This document shows positions 17,658 through 26,387 of a stretch of DNA of 64,000 nt, one piece after another; position 1 is the first letter of the stretch, and each line of letters begins with the position of its first letter. This stretch comes from Alkaliphilus metalliredigens QYMF (GTDB lineage Bacteria; Bacillota; Clostridia; Peptostreptococcales; Natronincolaceae): positions 3,701,539 to 3,765,538 of the forward strand of contig NC_009633.1 in the NCBI RefSeq assembly GCF_000016985.1, read 5' to 3'. The position numbers were made by a program, and so were the translations under genes. Below the pieces are notes generated by a model. The model was not told the DNA's origin. It ran no database searches and saw only the letters and a program-made list of their open reading frames with translations.

Positions 17658-18398
17658 TTAGAACAATCCTGCCCCAGTAATCAAAAGGATAAATAATAAA
17701 TAGCATCCTTCAGTCAACTCACATAGGGATCCTAATGTATCCCCGGTCATGCCATCAATTTTCTTCATTACATGCCCTTTATATAATTGACTTCCTATGG
17801 GTAGCAGAAGAGCAAAAATAAGACTAGGCAAATGCATGGCCGCCAAGATAAAGGTCAACAAACTGCTGATCAATAGCTCTTTTTTACTGACCTTTCCAAT
17901 AAAGAGATGTCCTAAGCCCTGGCTTCGACCATAGATTGTTCGATAACAGCCATATACGATAGCCTGTCTTCCCATTACTGGCATCAGTATGATTCCCCAA
18001 TAGATTTGATGTTCTCCTAATCCCTGGATTCCGTAAAGCTTTAGAAGTAGGATAAATACCATAGCTAGGACACCATTCGTTCCCAGTCTACTGTCCTTCA
18101 TAATCTCCAGTATGGTTTCCTTATTACGATTACTGTACAGTCCATCAAATGTGTCACCCAATCCATCTAGGTGTAGGCCTCCCGTAAGAAAAACAAAAAA
18201 TCCCACGGTTAATAGAGCAGATAAAGAATGTGCTAGATATAGAGAAGCGCCTCGATAGGCTACCATGAGCAGTGCACCAATAATGCCCCCCACCACTGGA
18301 AAATAGATAATTCCTTTGTGAAATGCTTCCTCCATAGGAACATCCCTTTTGATAGGAATTCGTGTTAAGAATTGTAAAATACTAATAAATCGATTCAT
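17658..18398 (-). CDS. cobS: adenosylcobinamide-GDP ribazoletransferase (cobalamin synthase)
   Basis: A membrane protein of about 246 residues that joins adenosylcobinamide-GDP to alpha-ribazole. Diagnostic motifs are FLTRIPI near the start, GGLHLDGLGDTFDG (about 75-88) with acidic metal ligands, and MKDSRLGTNGV (about 100-110). Five or six hydrophobic segments are visible. The ATG at 18398 begins one base after the cobO stop (TGATATG). A TTG at 18410 is the alternative and would overlap cobO by 11 bases. GGAAGG lies upstream at a wide spacing, so coupling to cobO translation is likely. Confidence 0.93.
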   Translation of the reverse strand: MNRFISILQFLTRIPIKRDVPMEEAFHKGIIYFPVVGGIIGALLMVAYRGASLYLAHSLSALLTVGFFVFLTGGLHLDGLGDTFDGLYSNRNKETILEIMKDSRLGTNGVLAMVFILLLKLYGIQGLGEHQIYWGIILMPVMGRQAIVYGCYRTIYGRSQGLGHLFIGKVSKKELLISSLLTFILAAMHLPSLIFALLLPIGSQLYKGHVMKKIDGMTGDTLGSLCELTEGCYLLFILLITGAGLF

Positions 18399-18399
18399 A

Positions 18400-18942
18400 T
18401 CAATGTTCAATACCTTCCCTAGATATAATCCCTTTTTCGAAGGGATGCTTGATCATTTTCATTTCCGTCACATAATCTGCACGTTGGACCAAAACTTCTG
18501 GTGCTTGTCTGCCTGTTAAAATCAATTCAACATGATTGGGTTTTTTGTCTATGAGACTGATAATAGCCTCAACTGAGACAATATCCAAATAGATCGAAGC
18601 CATGATTTCATCTAGAATAATCAAATCATATGCATCTGCTATCATAAGCACCTCAATTTGTTCTATTCCCTGTCCAATATCTTCTTTTACCTCTACCCGT
18701 CTTTCTGAACTTAGATTTCGATAAAAATTATTGATAGGTCCAAATCTCATGATTTCAAAGCCTTCTCCCAGCTTCTCAATACTATTTAACTCTCCAGTTT
18801 CATTTCCTTTTAAGAACTGTACCATGAGTACACGATAGCCGGCCCCAGCTGTTCGCATTCCTTGACCCAGTGCAGCTGTCGTCTTTCCTTTTCCATCACC
18901 TGTATAAATATGTATTAATCCTTGTTCTAGCTTTTTACTCAT
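18400..18942 (-). CDS. cobO: cob(I)alamin adenosyltransferase, CobO/BtuR type
   Basis: Transfers the adenosyl group from ATP to reduced corrinoids. The 180 residues match the CobA/BtuR/CobO family. The P-loop GDGKGKTTAALGQGMR spans about residues 15-30, MVQFLKGNETGE is the corrinoid-site block (about 40-51), and LIILDEIMASIYL (about 108-120) holds the Walker B. VELILTGRQAP is the C-terminal family signature. The ribosome binding site is AGGAGGGT. It lies between cobU and cobS, so adenosylation accompanies the salvage of imported cobinamide. Confidence 0.95.
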   Translation of the reverse strand: MSKKLEQGLIHIYTGDGKGKTTAALGQGMRTAGAGYRVLMVQFLKGNETGELNSIEKLGEGFEIMRFGPINNFYRNLSSERRVEVKEDIGQGIEQIEVLMIADAYDLIILDEIMASIYLDIVSVEAIISLIDKKPNHVELILTGRQAPEVLVQRADYVTEMKMIKHPFEKGIISREGIEH

Positions 18943-18963
18943 TATAACCCTCCTTGTATTTTT

Positions 18964-19527
18964 CTATTTGATCCGTTGTGATATCCCACATGTCACTAAA
19001 TAAACCTGGTCTGCTTCCTTGGCAATCATTTGGTTAACCCTTCCTGCAATGTCCCGAAAAATCCGCGCAAGCTTATTCTCTGGGACGATTCCCATACCAA
19101 TTTCATTTGTAATGAATATGACTGGTATCTCTAAGCCCTTTACTGTATCTAGCAAGGTCTTTACCTCTGCTTGGATGTGATTCTCCACCTGATGAATTCT
19201 TTCTGTACCCACCTCATCCCAATTGGATTCTAGTTGAAACATTAAGTTCGTCACCATGATTGTGACACAGTCTAGTAGTACCCCTTCTATTTGACCGCCC
19301 AAGACACTTATGACCGGACCTAAATTTTCATACCCTTCATGGGTCATCCAATGGGATGGTCTTTGTATTTTGTGATGCTTGATACGTTCCTTCATTTCCT
19401 CATCGAAGGCTTGGGCAGTGGCAATATATAATATATTTCCCTGTTTCTCCCTCAATAATGACTCTCCAAAGCTACTTTTCCCACTTCTAGCGCCACCAGT
19501 AACCAGTACAAGTTTTTTTCCACTCAT
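18964..19527 (-). CDS. cobU: adenosylcobinamide kinase / adenosylcobinamide-phosphate guanylyltransferase
   Basis: A bifunctional enzyme that phosphorylates adenosylcobinamide and then links it to GMP. The P-loop TGGARSGKSSFGE is at about residues 9-21, TAQAFDEEMKERIKHHK carries the guanylylated histidine region (about 38-54), and ITNEIGMGIVP is the third family motif (about 138-148). The length is 187 residues, as expected. The ATG at 19527 is preferred because AAGGGG lies 7 bases upstream; a TTG at 19533 is too close to it. It is the first gene of the operon, just below the riboswitch terminator. Confidence 0.95.
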   Translation of the reverse strand: MSGKKLVLVTGGARSGKSSFGESLLREKQGNILYIATAQAFDEEMKERIKHHKIQRPSHWMTHEGYENLGPVISVLGGQIEGVLLDCVTIMVTNLMFQLESNWDEVGTERIHQVENHIQAEVKTLLDTVKGLEIPVIFITNEIGMGIVPENKLARIFRDIAGRVNQMIAKEADQVYLVTCGISQRIK

Positions 19528-19581
19528 GAGCAAACCCCTTTTATTAATAGTTTAGTTCTTCAAATTCTTCAAAAAACAAAA

Positions 19582-19605
19582 CCCTTACCTAAAATTAGGT
19601 AAGGG
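19582..19605 (-). terminator. riboswitch-linked terminator ahead of cobU
   Basis: Bases 19582-19590 pair exactly with 19597-19605. On the minus strand a T-rich stretch follows and then the cobU leader. Its position right after the cobalamin aptamer suggests ligand-controlled termination. Confidence 0.85.
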
Positions 19606-19617
19606 AATAATATACAA

Positions 19618-19815
19618 GCAGCAGGATCCACCCTTCCCTCCGAAGGTTTGTTTGGAATTAGGGTTGGCAGGTCTCCTGACTTGTGATTCTTCTGACACCC
19701 AGCACCTTCCCAATTGACACAATCAGTGGTTTTGCTGGACTCATCCTCACTTACAGTAGCGGGGGCTGTAGTGGATTTCAACCACTTTCCCTATTAAGCT
19801 TTGATAAAGCACCAA
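19618..19815 (-). promoter_or_regulatory. cobalamin riboswitch of the cob operon
   Basis: An adenosylcobalamin-sensing leader. The minus strand contains the B12 box AGTCAGGAGACCTGCC (within 19663-19681), the conserved core CTACAGCCCCCGCTACTGTA (about 19750-19772) with a preceding GGTTGAAATCCAC helix, and the 5' element GGTGCTTTATCAAAGC (about 19798-19813). The terminator at 19582-19605 lies between the aptamer and cobU. High cobalamin would be expected to switch off the operon. An open frame across this region has no protein-like character. Confidence 0.95.
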
Positions 19816-19834
19816 TTCGATTTAATTCATCCTT

Positions 19835-19863
19835 ATCATATCAAATTTATAGTTCATAGGCAA
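19835..19863 (-). promoter_or_regulatory. probable sigma-A promoter of the cob operon
   Basis: On the minus strand TTGCCT (19858-19863) and TATGAT (19835-19840) are 17 bases apart, placing the transcript start about 15 bases before the riboswitch 5' element. Confidence 0.65.
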
Positions 19864-19880
19864 TAGCTATATTGGCCCTT

Positions 19881-21206
19881 CTAGTTAGTGACTTCAAATG
19901 TAAATGTCACCTGCACAGAAGCACGGTCCTGTCTCAAGATCTCTCTTCCTTTCAATTCCTCTTCCACACCATTCCCTATAATGATAAAATCTAATTTCTC
20001 TAAATCAGTATCCTTTGTGATCATTTCACCTGTATAAATACCCCCTGGTATATTTTTTAGAGCTATCCAGACATATCGTTCTCCGAACTCTTCTGAAATG
20101 TATTCATACTCAGTGTTCACTTTTTTATCTTGATAGACTAAAAGTAGCTTGCCATTCTTTTCAATCTTTAAGCGATGATGGTAATGAAAAATAAAATGTA
20201 ATGTTTCGCAAACCTCATCCTCCTCTATACTATCAATTATGTCTAACCCATAAATCTCTTGCAATATCTCTAGGGAGGCTCCCACCATTTGATGATGGTT
20301 CTTTTCTATTTCATAGTAATCGAAAGGGGGTAACTGGGCACTGTTTTTTGTTACAGTCCCATCTCCTTTATAGGTGACAGTATGATCAACAATGACCTCT
20401 TGATTCTCATAGATGAATTTTTTACCATCAACTAATAAACATTCATTTGTTTCTACATTGGTTCCTACAATCACATGGATCCCTTCCACTCGATTTCTTA
20501 GATGTCGCAGGGCGATGGCTTGATTCATTTCATCAAGTTTAAAATTATGATACCGAATCCAGGGTCTTGGGATATGCTTCAAATCCCCAAATCCATTCCT
20601 ATAATATAAGATGTCTCCATAGTCCAATGCAGGAAGCATCTCTTGTATAGCGGGAAATGATTGATGGATTTCATGGATGTTTTCTATTCCCCAGGGAATA
20701 TTCAATAATTTTCTTAGAATCCACATATATCCTCTTTTTATCATGTCATAGAGATTATCTTTTTGATTAGGATCATTTAACATTTCTCCCGTTGACCAAA
20801 AATAATAGGCATCAATGGCACCGGCGTTGGGTGTTCCAATCATGACTAAATTCCCAATGTCATAGTCATACTCTCCGCTTTGTATATAGCTCCTGGCCAC
20901 GATTCCTCCCCTACTGTGGCAGAGTATATCAATTGATTGCCCTGGACACTTTTCTTTTGCTTTCCTTAGCATTGGCTTTAAATACCTGTCAACAATCTCA
21001 TGGGATTCCTTTCTCCAGTCATAATAGCAAATAAACAAATCTTCATTTAAAACATATCCTCTTTGCTCTAGTCCATCAATGAGTGGTTTATAAATCCATC
21101 GAGCCACTCCGAAGCTCCAGTCCCCTGTTCCCGGGATCATATCTCTTCCCATTGACCCCATTAACCCTGGCAGAAAAATCATTGGTGGTTTAGGATTTTT
21201 CCTCAT
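19881..21206 (-). CDS. lecithin:cholesterol acyltransferase-like alpha/beta hydrolase
   Basis: A 441-residue protein without a clear signal peptide. IFLPGLMGSMG (about 10-20) fits the oxyanion-loop region of LCAT-type lipases. LCHSRGGIVARSYI (about 100-113) is the nucleophile elbow, with serine in a HSRGG setting. VGTNVETNE and KGDGTVT (about 255 and 295) fit the acid region, and a histidine-rich NHHQMVG (about 313) could supply the catalytic His. The C-terminal ~120 residues are not obviously part of the hydrolase fold. An esterase or phospholipase role is inferred, with substrate unknown. The ribosome binding site is GGAGGGG. It is upstream of, and separate from, the cob operon promoter. 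Confidence 0.75.
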   Translation of the reverse strand: MRKNPKPPMIFLPGLMGSMGRDMIPGTGDWSFGVARWIYKPLIDGLEQRGYVLNEDLFICYYDWRKESHEIVDRYLKPMLRKAKEKCPGQSIDILCHSRGGIVARSYIQSGEYDYDIGNLVMIGTPNAGAIDAYYFWSTGEMLNDPNQKDNLYDMIKRGYMWILRKLLNIPWGIENIHEIHQSFPAIQEMLPALDYGDILYYRNGFGDLKHIPRPWIRYHNFKLDEMNQAIALRHLRNRVEGIHVIVGTNVETNECLLVDGKKFIYENQEVIVDHTVTYKGDGTVTKNSAQLPPFDYYEIEKNHHQMVGASLEILQEIYGLDIIDSIEEDEVCETLHFIFHYHHRLKIEKNGKLLLVYQDKKVNTEYEYISEEFGERYVWIALKNIPGGIYTGEMITKDTDLEKLDFIIIGNGVEEELKGREILRQDRASVQVTFTFEVTN

Positions 21207-21253
21207 AATTCCCCTCCATAAATATTTTTACTATAATCTATGCTTTAATATAA

Positions 21254-21276
21254 GAAAAAAGCACCCATAGGGTGCT
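21254..21276 (-). terminator. terminator of the DUF2225 gene
   Basis: AGCACCC (21260-21266) pairs with GGGTGCT (21270-21276), followed on the minus strand by a run of T residues. The stem overlaps the stop codon at 21275. Confidence 0.88.
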
Positions 21277-21967
21277 ATCCTCTCTTATTTAGATCATATT
21301 CTTCCTTGGCCAATTGCCATTGGGTTCTTGATTTAAGCTGAATCATTCTTTTATTTTTGATATCAGGATGCTCTAATGTTTTAGCATACCATCGAATGGC
21401 CTCAGGATAATAACCCAGTCGTCTATTTAACTCTCCTAATAAGTATGATACCGAAATTTCATCTAAATTTCCCAAGGGAAGCGGCTCCGTCTCATAGGCT
21501 TCACTGTAACAATTTAAGGCAAACTGTAAAAAATCTTTCTCCTTTGAACTGTTTTGTTCTCGATGGAGCCAAGCTAAGCTTAAACAAAGCCCACCAATAT
21601 AAGCCTTAGGCTTTTTAAGTAGTTGTCCTACTATCAATGCTAGCTTATAGCTTTCCTGGGCCTCTTCAAATGTTCTCACCTTTCCAAAGTCCCGTTGTTT
21701 CCATTTTGTCGCTATCTGAGCATATAAAAAATCTCTCTGGGCCTTTGTCAACTTTTCTTCGTAGCCACTCTCTGTAGCGCTGTATCCACATTGGGGACAA
21801 ATCCAAACATGATAGTAAAAAGGATTGACCCCTTCGTAGGAAACAAAAAAATCATCATGTCTTTTTAGTGCCTTTAATTTTCTCGTCCGTACACGTTTTG
21901 TCTCAAACTGTGTGTCGCAAACTGGGCATTTTATTGTTTTGTCATAGAAAATTGCATTATCCACCAT
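21275..21967 (-). CDS. DUF2225 family protein
   Basis: A 230-residue cytoplasmic protein of unknown function. The N-terminal part carries two CPxC-type zinc-ribbon pairs (CPVCDTQFETK at about 14-24 and CPQCGYSA at about 57-64) characteristic of DUF2225. The rest is alpha-helical and tetratricopeptide-like (for example ALNCYSEAYETEPLPLGN and LGYYPEAIRWYAKTLEHP). Such proteins are frequent in Clostridia and Bacilli. The ribosome binding site is GTGAGG. It is a single gene ending in a strong terminator. No function is suggested by its neighbours. Confidence 0.85.
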   Translation of the reverse strand: MVDNAIFYDKTIKCPVCDTQFETKRVRTRKLKALKRHDDFFVSYEGVNPFYYHVWICPQCGYSATESGYEEKLTKAQRDFLYAQIATKWKQRDFGKVRTFEEAQESYKLALIVGQLLKKPKAYIGGLCLSLAWLHREQNSSKEKDFLQFALNCYSEAYETEPLPLGNLDEISVSYLLGELNRRLGYYPEAIRWYAKTLEHPDIKNKRMIQLKSRTQWQLAKEEYDLNKRG

Positions 21968-22048
21968 AAAACCTCACTCTAGTTATTATTGTTGTAAAAC
22001 CATTATACCAAATTACGCAGATAAATTCTATGTCCAATCTTGAAAGAG

Positions 22049-22072
22049 ACCATGGGTTTTCATACCCATGGT
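22049..22072 (-). terminator. terminator of the VanW gene
   Basis: A perfect 9-bp inverted repeat (22049-22057 with 22064-22072) with a short pyrimidine-rich tail on the minus strand, 12 bases after the stop codon. Confidence 0.7.
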
Positions 22073-22083
22073 CATAATAATAC

Positions 22084-23541
22084 TTATTCTTCACTTACCT
22101 CACTGTCCTCTGGTATTTCTTCAGCTTCCTTTAATTCCCTCGACTCTTCTATATCTTCTTGATTTGCTTCACTTCTTTGGGGCCGAGGTTTTGTTCCTTC
22201 AGCTATAATTGTTTTCACAGGCGGATAATAATCTGTTGAGATTTGTTCTCTCCTTATTTCTTGGTTTCCTTCGTAGTAAACTTTGTCAGTCTTAACCCGA
22301 TACCCCTGTTTTCCCTCCTGCTGGACCTTCCTTTCCCCCACCAAAAGGTTTGGGTCCTGCTTCACTTCTCTAGTTGGACTAATCCGTTCTACTATTTCAG
22401 ATGCTAATCTCACTTGATAGGGGGGCACATTTTTTCCGAATATTCGCACCTCAAGACGATTTCCTAGTACTGTGCTTTCAATATAGATGGGGTGTTCTGT
22501 TGAATTTTTAAATTCAAAATCTAGATACCCGTAGGCCACTGTGGCATCATGGCCCAATGGAACATAGCTCACTGGCAATGAATGATTTTGTCTATTGACA
22601 ATTTCTAAGTCTCCTCGGATCACAGCATTATATAGGGTAGTTGAAACCTGACAGATCCCGCCACCTACCCCTGGTACCAATCGACCAGCCAGGATCACTG
22701 GTGCCTCCTGATATCCTTCTTCCACGCTTCTTGGTCCTGTTTTTTCATTGAATGAAAAGATTTCTCCCGGCATAATCAAAGTGCCATCGATACTACTGGA
22801 CCCAATCTCAATATTTTTTGTCCGCCCCTCCTGTTGAGCATTAAAATTAGTGGCAAATTCACCTATGGTAACTTCAATGACCTTTAGATCTTCTCTTGTC
22901 ACAGAAGCTAACACATGCTTTACAGGAACAGGAAGGATGCCACTATAGGAGCTTGCTAATGCCTCCCTAATCCTAGTTCTAAGTAGCACTTGATCTACTT
23001 GGACTCCTACCTCTTCCTCTGTAATCACAAATGTACCCTCTTCTCGTTTAATTTTTGCATTAATGGGTTCTTTGTCCACCTCAGATCTGATCTCACCTAT
23101 TAAGATCGCAACCTTCTCCCCCTGATGTTTTCCTCTTAATCTAATCACCGGTGCAGTTTTTCTTGTTCTCATGATCTGTTTCAATTGTTCTATTATACTA
23201 CCACTTCTTCCTACCCCATAAGCTTCTGCTACGGCTTCTTCATACAAATAGGTATAGCCCAATTCCTGGTATGAGCGTTTCCATTCTTGAGATTCAAAAT
23301 GCAATTGTAATTGATTTTCACTGACCCCTTTATCATATATCTTTTGAATCTTAGCTAATGCTTCTTCTTTAGATAATCCCCCCACATCCACCTCTTCAAT
23401 ATAGATGTGAGGGTGTATTTTTCCACTGTTGAAAGACAATGCCAGCATGGCAATAAGGCCAATGACAATAACAATTAATATCAGTCCAGCCCCCCATAGA
23501 AAAGCTTTTCTTTTATCTATGCCCTCAAAATTAGTCTTCAC
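22084..23541 (-). CDS. VanW family protein with peptidoglycan-binding domain
   Basis: A 485-residue membrane-anchored protein. One transmembrane segment (about 14-34) is followed by an extracellular YoaR-like domain of the kind called putative peptidoglycan binding (about 45-215, with VDVGGLSKEEAL). The VanW core spans about residues 225-365 (TNFNAQQEGRTKNIEIGSS, GEIFSFNEKTGPR, GGGICQVSTTLYNAV, NHSLPVSYVPLGHDATV). The C-terminus is Glu/Pro-rich and low complexity. VanW-type proteins are tied to the cell wall, but their chemistry is not settled. The start is GTG with GGGGGAGG 5 bases away. It is a single gene with its own terminator. Confidence 0.9.
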   Translation of the reverse strand: MKTNFEGIDKRKAFLWGAGLILIVIVIGLIAMLALSFNSGKIHPHIYIEEVDVGGLSKEEALAKIQKIYDKGVSENQLQLHFESQEWKRSYQELGYTYLYEEAVAEAYGVGRSGSIIEQLKQIMRTRKTAPVIRLRGKHQGEKVAILIGEIRSEVDKEPINAKIKREEGTFVITEEEVGVQVDQVLLRTRIREALASSYSGILPVPVKHVLASVTREDLKVIEVTIGEFATNFNAQQEGRTKNIEIGSSSIDGTLIMPGEIFSFNEKTGPRSVEEGYQEAPVILAGRLVPGVGGGICQVSTTLYNAVIRGDLEIVNRQNHSLPVSYVPLGHDATVAYGYLDFEFKNSTEHPIYIESTVLGNRLEVRIFGKNVPPYQVRLASEIVERISPTREVKQDPNLLVGERKVQQEGKQGYRVKTDKVYYEGNQEIRREQISTDYYPPVKTIIAEGTKPRPQRSEANQEDIEESRELKEAEEIPEDSEVSEE

Positions 23542-23640
23542 ATGATCCTCCCCCTACTGTAACTTGTCTCACCTTACTTTATTCTTATTATCTATTTATT
23601 ATGTATCTAAAGTCATATTCATTCGCCTCTTTTTCCAACT

Positions 23641-23666
23641 AAAAAGGACCCTTTTTAAGAGGCCCT
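23641..23666 (-). terminator. probable terminator of the FtsA-like gene
   Basis: An imperfect stem formed by AAGGACCCT and AGGCCCTT with a T-rich minus-strand tail lies 17 bases after the stop codon. Confidence 0.55.
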
Positions 23667-23682
23667 TAGGGTGACTGTTGTA

Positions 23683-25596
23683 TCATTTTTCCCAATATAC
23701 TGCGACTTGATCTCCTTCCTGTAGGGGAGCCATATAATTTGCAATCATTCCATTATGTTTAAGAATTAGTTTTCCCTTTACCTCCGTACGATCAAAGTCA
23801 ATAAAGTCAAAAACATCTACAAAAATATATCCTTTTTCTCTTTGGGGAAGTATCACTGGTTCTTCATTGCAGTAGACCTTCACCCCAGTCAATCCTTTCT
23901 TATTTTGTTCTTGATCTTTATCTTGTTTTTGTTGTTGTTGTTGTCCAGAGGTTTGCGCTTGTTGTCTCTCTTGTTCCAAATGAGACTGGGTGTGACCTGT
24001 GTCTCTTTTTTTAAAGCGTATTTCATCTCCGGTCTTAAGTAATGTGCTTAAACTAACTTTCTCACCATTAACCAACATATGATTTTTTGTCGTATCAACC
24101 ACTATTTCTTTACACAAATCATTCAAGGTGCAACGGGCATTTTTACCGGGTTCAGCAGAAATCACTTTAATCTGATCCCCGTCTTTAATACGACTATCTA
24201 GACTCCCACTTTGCTCATTAATAAATATTTTAGCTGACTCACCGTATTCGCCATATATGATTTGTTTTTTGCCTTCCACATTAATTTCTATGGATTCGCC
24301 TCGTTTTGCAATCAAATCTCTCGGATTAAAAGCTGCAAGCACTAGGACATCTGAGATCTTTAGATTTTTCGTTTGAAACAGTTTCATCCGCTGTTGGTTG
24401 ATTTGGATCTCAATAAAATCTTCTTTTCGATTATTAATGGCCTTGGCCAATATCCCTACGGGAGTAATCCCTTCAGGCCCTGTTAAAAAGTCTTCCTTCC
24501 AATCTAATGATTGAATCGTATCAATTCCTCTAACAACCACCCTTGCTGTTGCCATTTCTAATTTTTTAGCAATCATTTGAGGGATACCGGGAATTTGACT
24601 TCCTCCACCAATCAGAAAAATGGCACTTGGTGCCTTGCTATTTTGCTGTAGTAGATGAGCTGATATCTCATGGGCTACCAATTCAATTGATTCTTTAATC
24701 TCATTTAAAATTTCTTCTGTCTTTAATTCATAGGACATCCCAACAATGTCTCTAAATCGCTGTATTCCCTCACGACATAGATTGCATTTCAACCGCTCCG
24801 CCTCGTCAAAATCCAATAGATACACCTTGGCAATTGCCTCTGTAATTTCATCTCCTGCAGTAGATGTCATGGAATAGGCCACAACAGTGCCATCCCTTGT
24901 AATGGCAATATCCGATGTTCCTGCTCCAATGTCCACTAGGGCAATATTTAAAAGCCTAGCATTTTGAGGCACAGCCACTTCAATGGCTGCGATAGGCTCT
25001 AGGGTTATGTAATCAACCTCTAATCCAACCTTGGTCATGACTGTGTAGAGGCTGTCCACAACGATCCGCGGAAGAAAGGTTGCAATCAGATCTGCACCGA
25101 TCTGATTTCCTCGATGTCCTACAAGATTTCCAATCATCCCATCATTTAAGTAATAGTACATCACAGTGTGTCCTACACAAAAATAATCCGAATCCATACC
25201 CATTTCCGCTTCCAATGCTTTTTGTGCTTTTTGAAGACCTTCTATCTCTAAGCTCTCTACCATGTGTTGATCAATGCTTTGGTTAGGATCAACCTTTAGA
25301 TCCACACGAATGCCCGTTGTTTTCAAGGACCTCCCCGCTGCTGCAATGGCTACTTCCCGGAGGGAAACCTGGGCCTTTTCTTCTAGCTCCTGTTTTACCT
25401 GTTGAACCCCCTGGGCCACTGCTTCAATGTCATGGATTTGACCATCCATCATGGCACGCTTCTTATGAAATGTCATGGCTGTATGCTTAATGACCAGCCT
25501 TTCATCTTTCATTTGACCCAATACTCCTATAATACTTCTAGTCCCTATATCTAGGGCAAAAACAAGTGATCCTCTCTCTAGCTTATCATTTACCAT
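23683..25596 (-). CDS. FtsA/PilM-like actin-fold ATPase with C-terminal beta-rich extension
   Basis: A 637-residue protein. The first ~370 residues are an FtsA-type ATPase: ALDIGTRSIIGVLG (phosphate 1, about 14-27), an inserted SHS2-like subdomain, LVDIGAGTSDIAI (phosphate 2, about 220) and FLIGGGSQIPGIPQMI (adenosine site, about 325). After that come two short repeats of ubiquitin- or S4-like appearance (ISDVLVLAAFNPRDLI; MLVNGEKVSLSTLLKTGDEI), a Gln-rich linker and a final beta-rich domain. True FtsA ends in a short amphipathic helix, which is absent. It is not beside ftsZ. The ATG at 25596 has AAAGG 9 bases upstream and is preferred over 25623. The cellular role is open. Confidence 0.82.
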   Translation of the reverse strand: MVNDKLERGSLVFALDIGTRSIIGVLGQMKDERLVIKHTAMTFHKKRAMMDGQIHDIEAVAQGVQQVKQELEEKAQVSLREVAIAAAGRSLKTTGIRVDLKVDPNQSIDQHMVESLEIEGLQKAQKALEAEMGMDSDYFCVGHTVMYYYLNDGMIGNLVGHRGNQIGADLIATFLPRIVVDSLYTVMTKVGLEVDYITLEPIAAIEVAVPQNARLLNIALVDIGAGTSDIAITRDGTVVAYSMTSTAGDEITEAIAKVYLLDFDEAERLKCNLCREGIQRFRDIVGMSYELKTEEILNEIKESIELVAHEISAHLLQQNSKAPSAIFLIGGGSQIPGIPQMIAKKLEMATARVVVRGIDTIQSLDWKEDFLTGPEGITPVGILAKAINNRKEDFIEIQINQQRMKLFQTKNLKISDVLVLAAFNPRDLIAKRGESIEINVEGKKQIIYGEYGESAKIFINEQSGSLDSRIKDGDQIKVISAEPGKNARCTLNDLCKEIVVDTTKNHMLVNGEKVSLSTLLKTGDEIRFKKRDTGHTQSHLEQERQQAQTSGQQQQQKQDKDQEQNKKGLTGVKVYCNEEPVILPQREKGYIFVDVFDFIDFDRTEVKGKLILKHNGMIANYMAPLQEGDQVAVYWEK

Positions 25597-25686
25597 TGAA
25601 TACATCCTTTCAATCCTAGACATCTCCGATGCCTTACTATACTTATTATCTCTATTTCGCCATCATAAGACAAATTTCCTTTTTTA

Positions 25687-25726
25687 CATTATAAAAAGAT
25701 GTCTATGTAGACATCTTTTTATAATG
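25687..25726 (-). terminator. perfect 19-bp hairpin terminator of nth
   Basis: Bases 25687-25705 pair exactly with 25708-25726. The stem includes the last codons and stop of nth, and T residues follow on the minus strand. Confidence 0.85.
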
Positions 25727-26353
25727 TAGACAATAGGTTGTCAAGGGACATTCTTCACAAAGAGGACGTCTGGCTTTGCAGATTCGCCGCCCATGAAGAA
25801 TGATCCAATGATGTGCGTCAGACCACATGCTTTTTGGGATACTTTTCATGAGGTCTTGCTCAGTATCGTCAACATTATCCGAATGTGCCAATCCTAGTCT
25901 ATTGGAAACTCTAAACACATGGGTATCCACAGCGATGGCATCCTGGCCGAATACATTGCTAATTACCACATTGGCAGTCTTCCGTCCTACCCCAGGTAAT
26001 GCCATCAAGGCTTCACGTTCCTCAGGAACCTCTCCCCCGTGTTTCTCCATCAATAGATGACAGGTAGCTAAAATATTTTTACTCTTCATGTTATAAAAGC
26101 CACAGCTTTTGATCCATTGCCCTAGCTCCACTTCCGTCAAGGTTAAGATACGCTCTGGTGTTGGATACTTTTCAAACAATGGCTTGGTGACTTGATTGAC
26201 TCTCTTGTCTGTACATTGCGCTGCTAAGATGGTAGAAATCAATAGTTCAAAAGGATTTCTAAAGTTCAATTCGCTCTCTGCATTGGGGTACATATTCTTA
26301 AGCTCTGCCAGTACCGCTGTTCTTTCTTCTTTATTTAATCGTATTTTTCTCAT
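25703..26353 (-). CDS. nth: endonuclease III
   Basis: A DNA glycosylase/AP lyase that removes oxidised pyrimidines in base excision repair. It has 217 residues. The helix-hairpin-helix LPGVGRKTANVV (about 115-126) is followed by the catalytic Asp in VDTHVFRVSNRLG (about 140). The catalytic Lys of this family, normally in the first half of the HhH, is in GRKTAN. The C-terminal 4Fe-4S motif is CKARRPLCEECPLTTYC (C-x6-C-x2-C-x5-C). The ATG at 26353 has AAGGAG 7 bases upstream; a longer frame to 26407 has no site. The DUF503 gene lies just upstream, 34 bases away, and is probably co-transcribed. Confidence 0.96.
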   Translation of the reverse strand: MRKIRLNKEERTAVLAELKNMYPNAESELNFRNPFELLISTILAAQCTDKRVNQVTKPLFEKYPTPERILTLTEVELGQWIKSCGFYNMKSKNILATCHLLMEKHGGEVPEEREALMALPGVGRKTANVVISNVFGQDAIAVDTHVFRVSNRLGLAHSDNVDDTEQDLMKSIPKSMWSDAHHWIILHGRRICKARRPLCEECPLTTYCLHYKKMST

Positions 26354-26387
26354 TTTTCGACTCCTTTTCCTGAAGCATTTCCAATGC

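Noticed and set aside
19569-19781. A 70-codon minus-strand ORF ahead of cobU
   Set aside because: It lies wholly in the cobalamin riboswitch and its terminator. It has no protein-like pattern.
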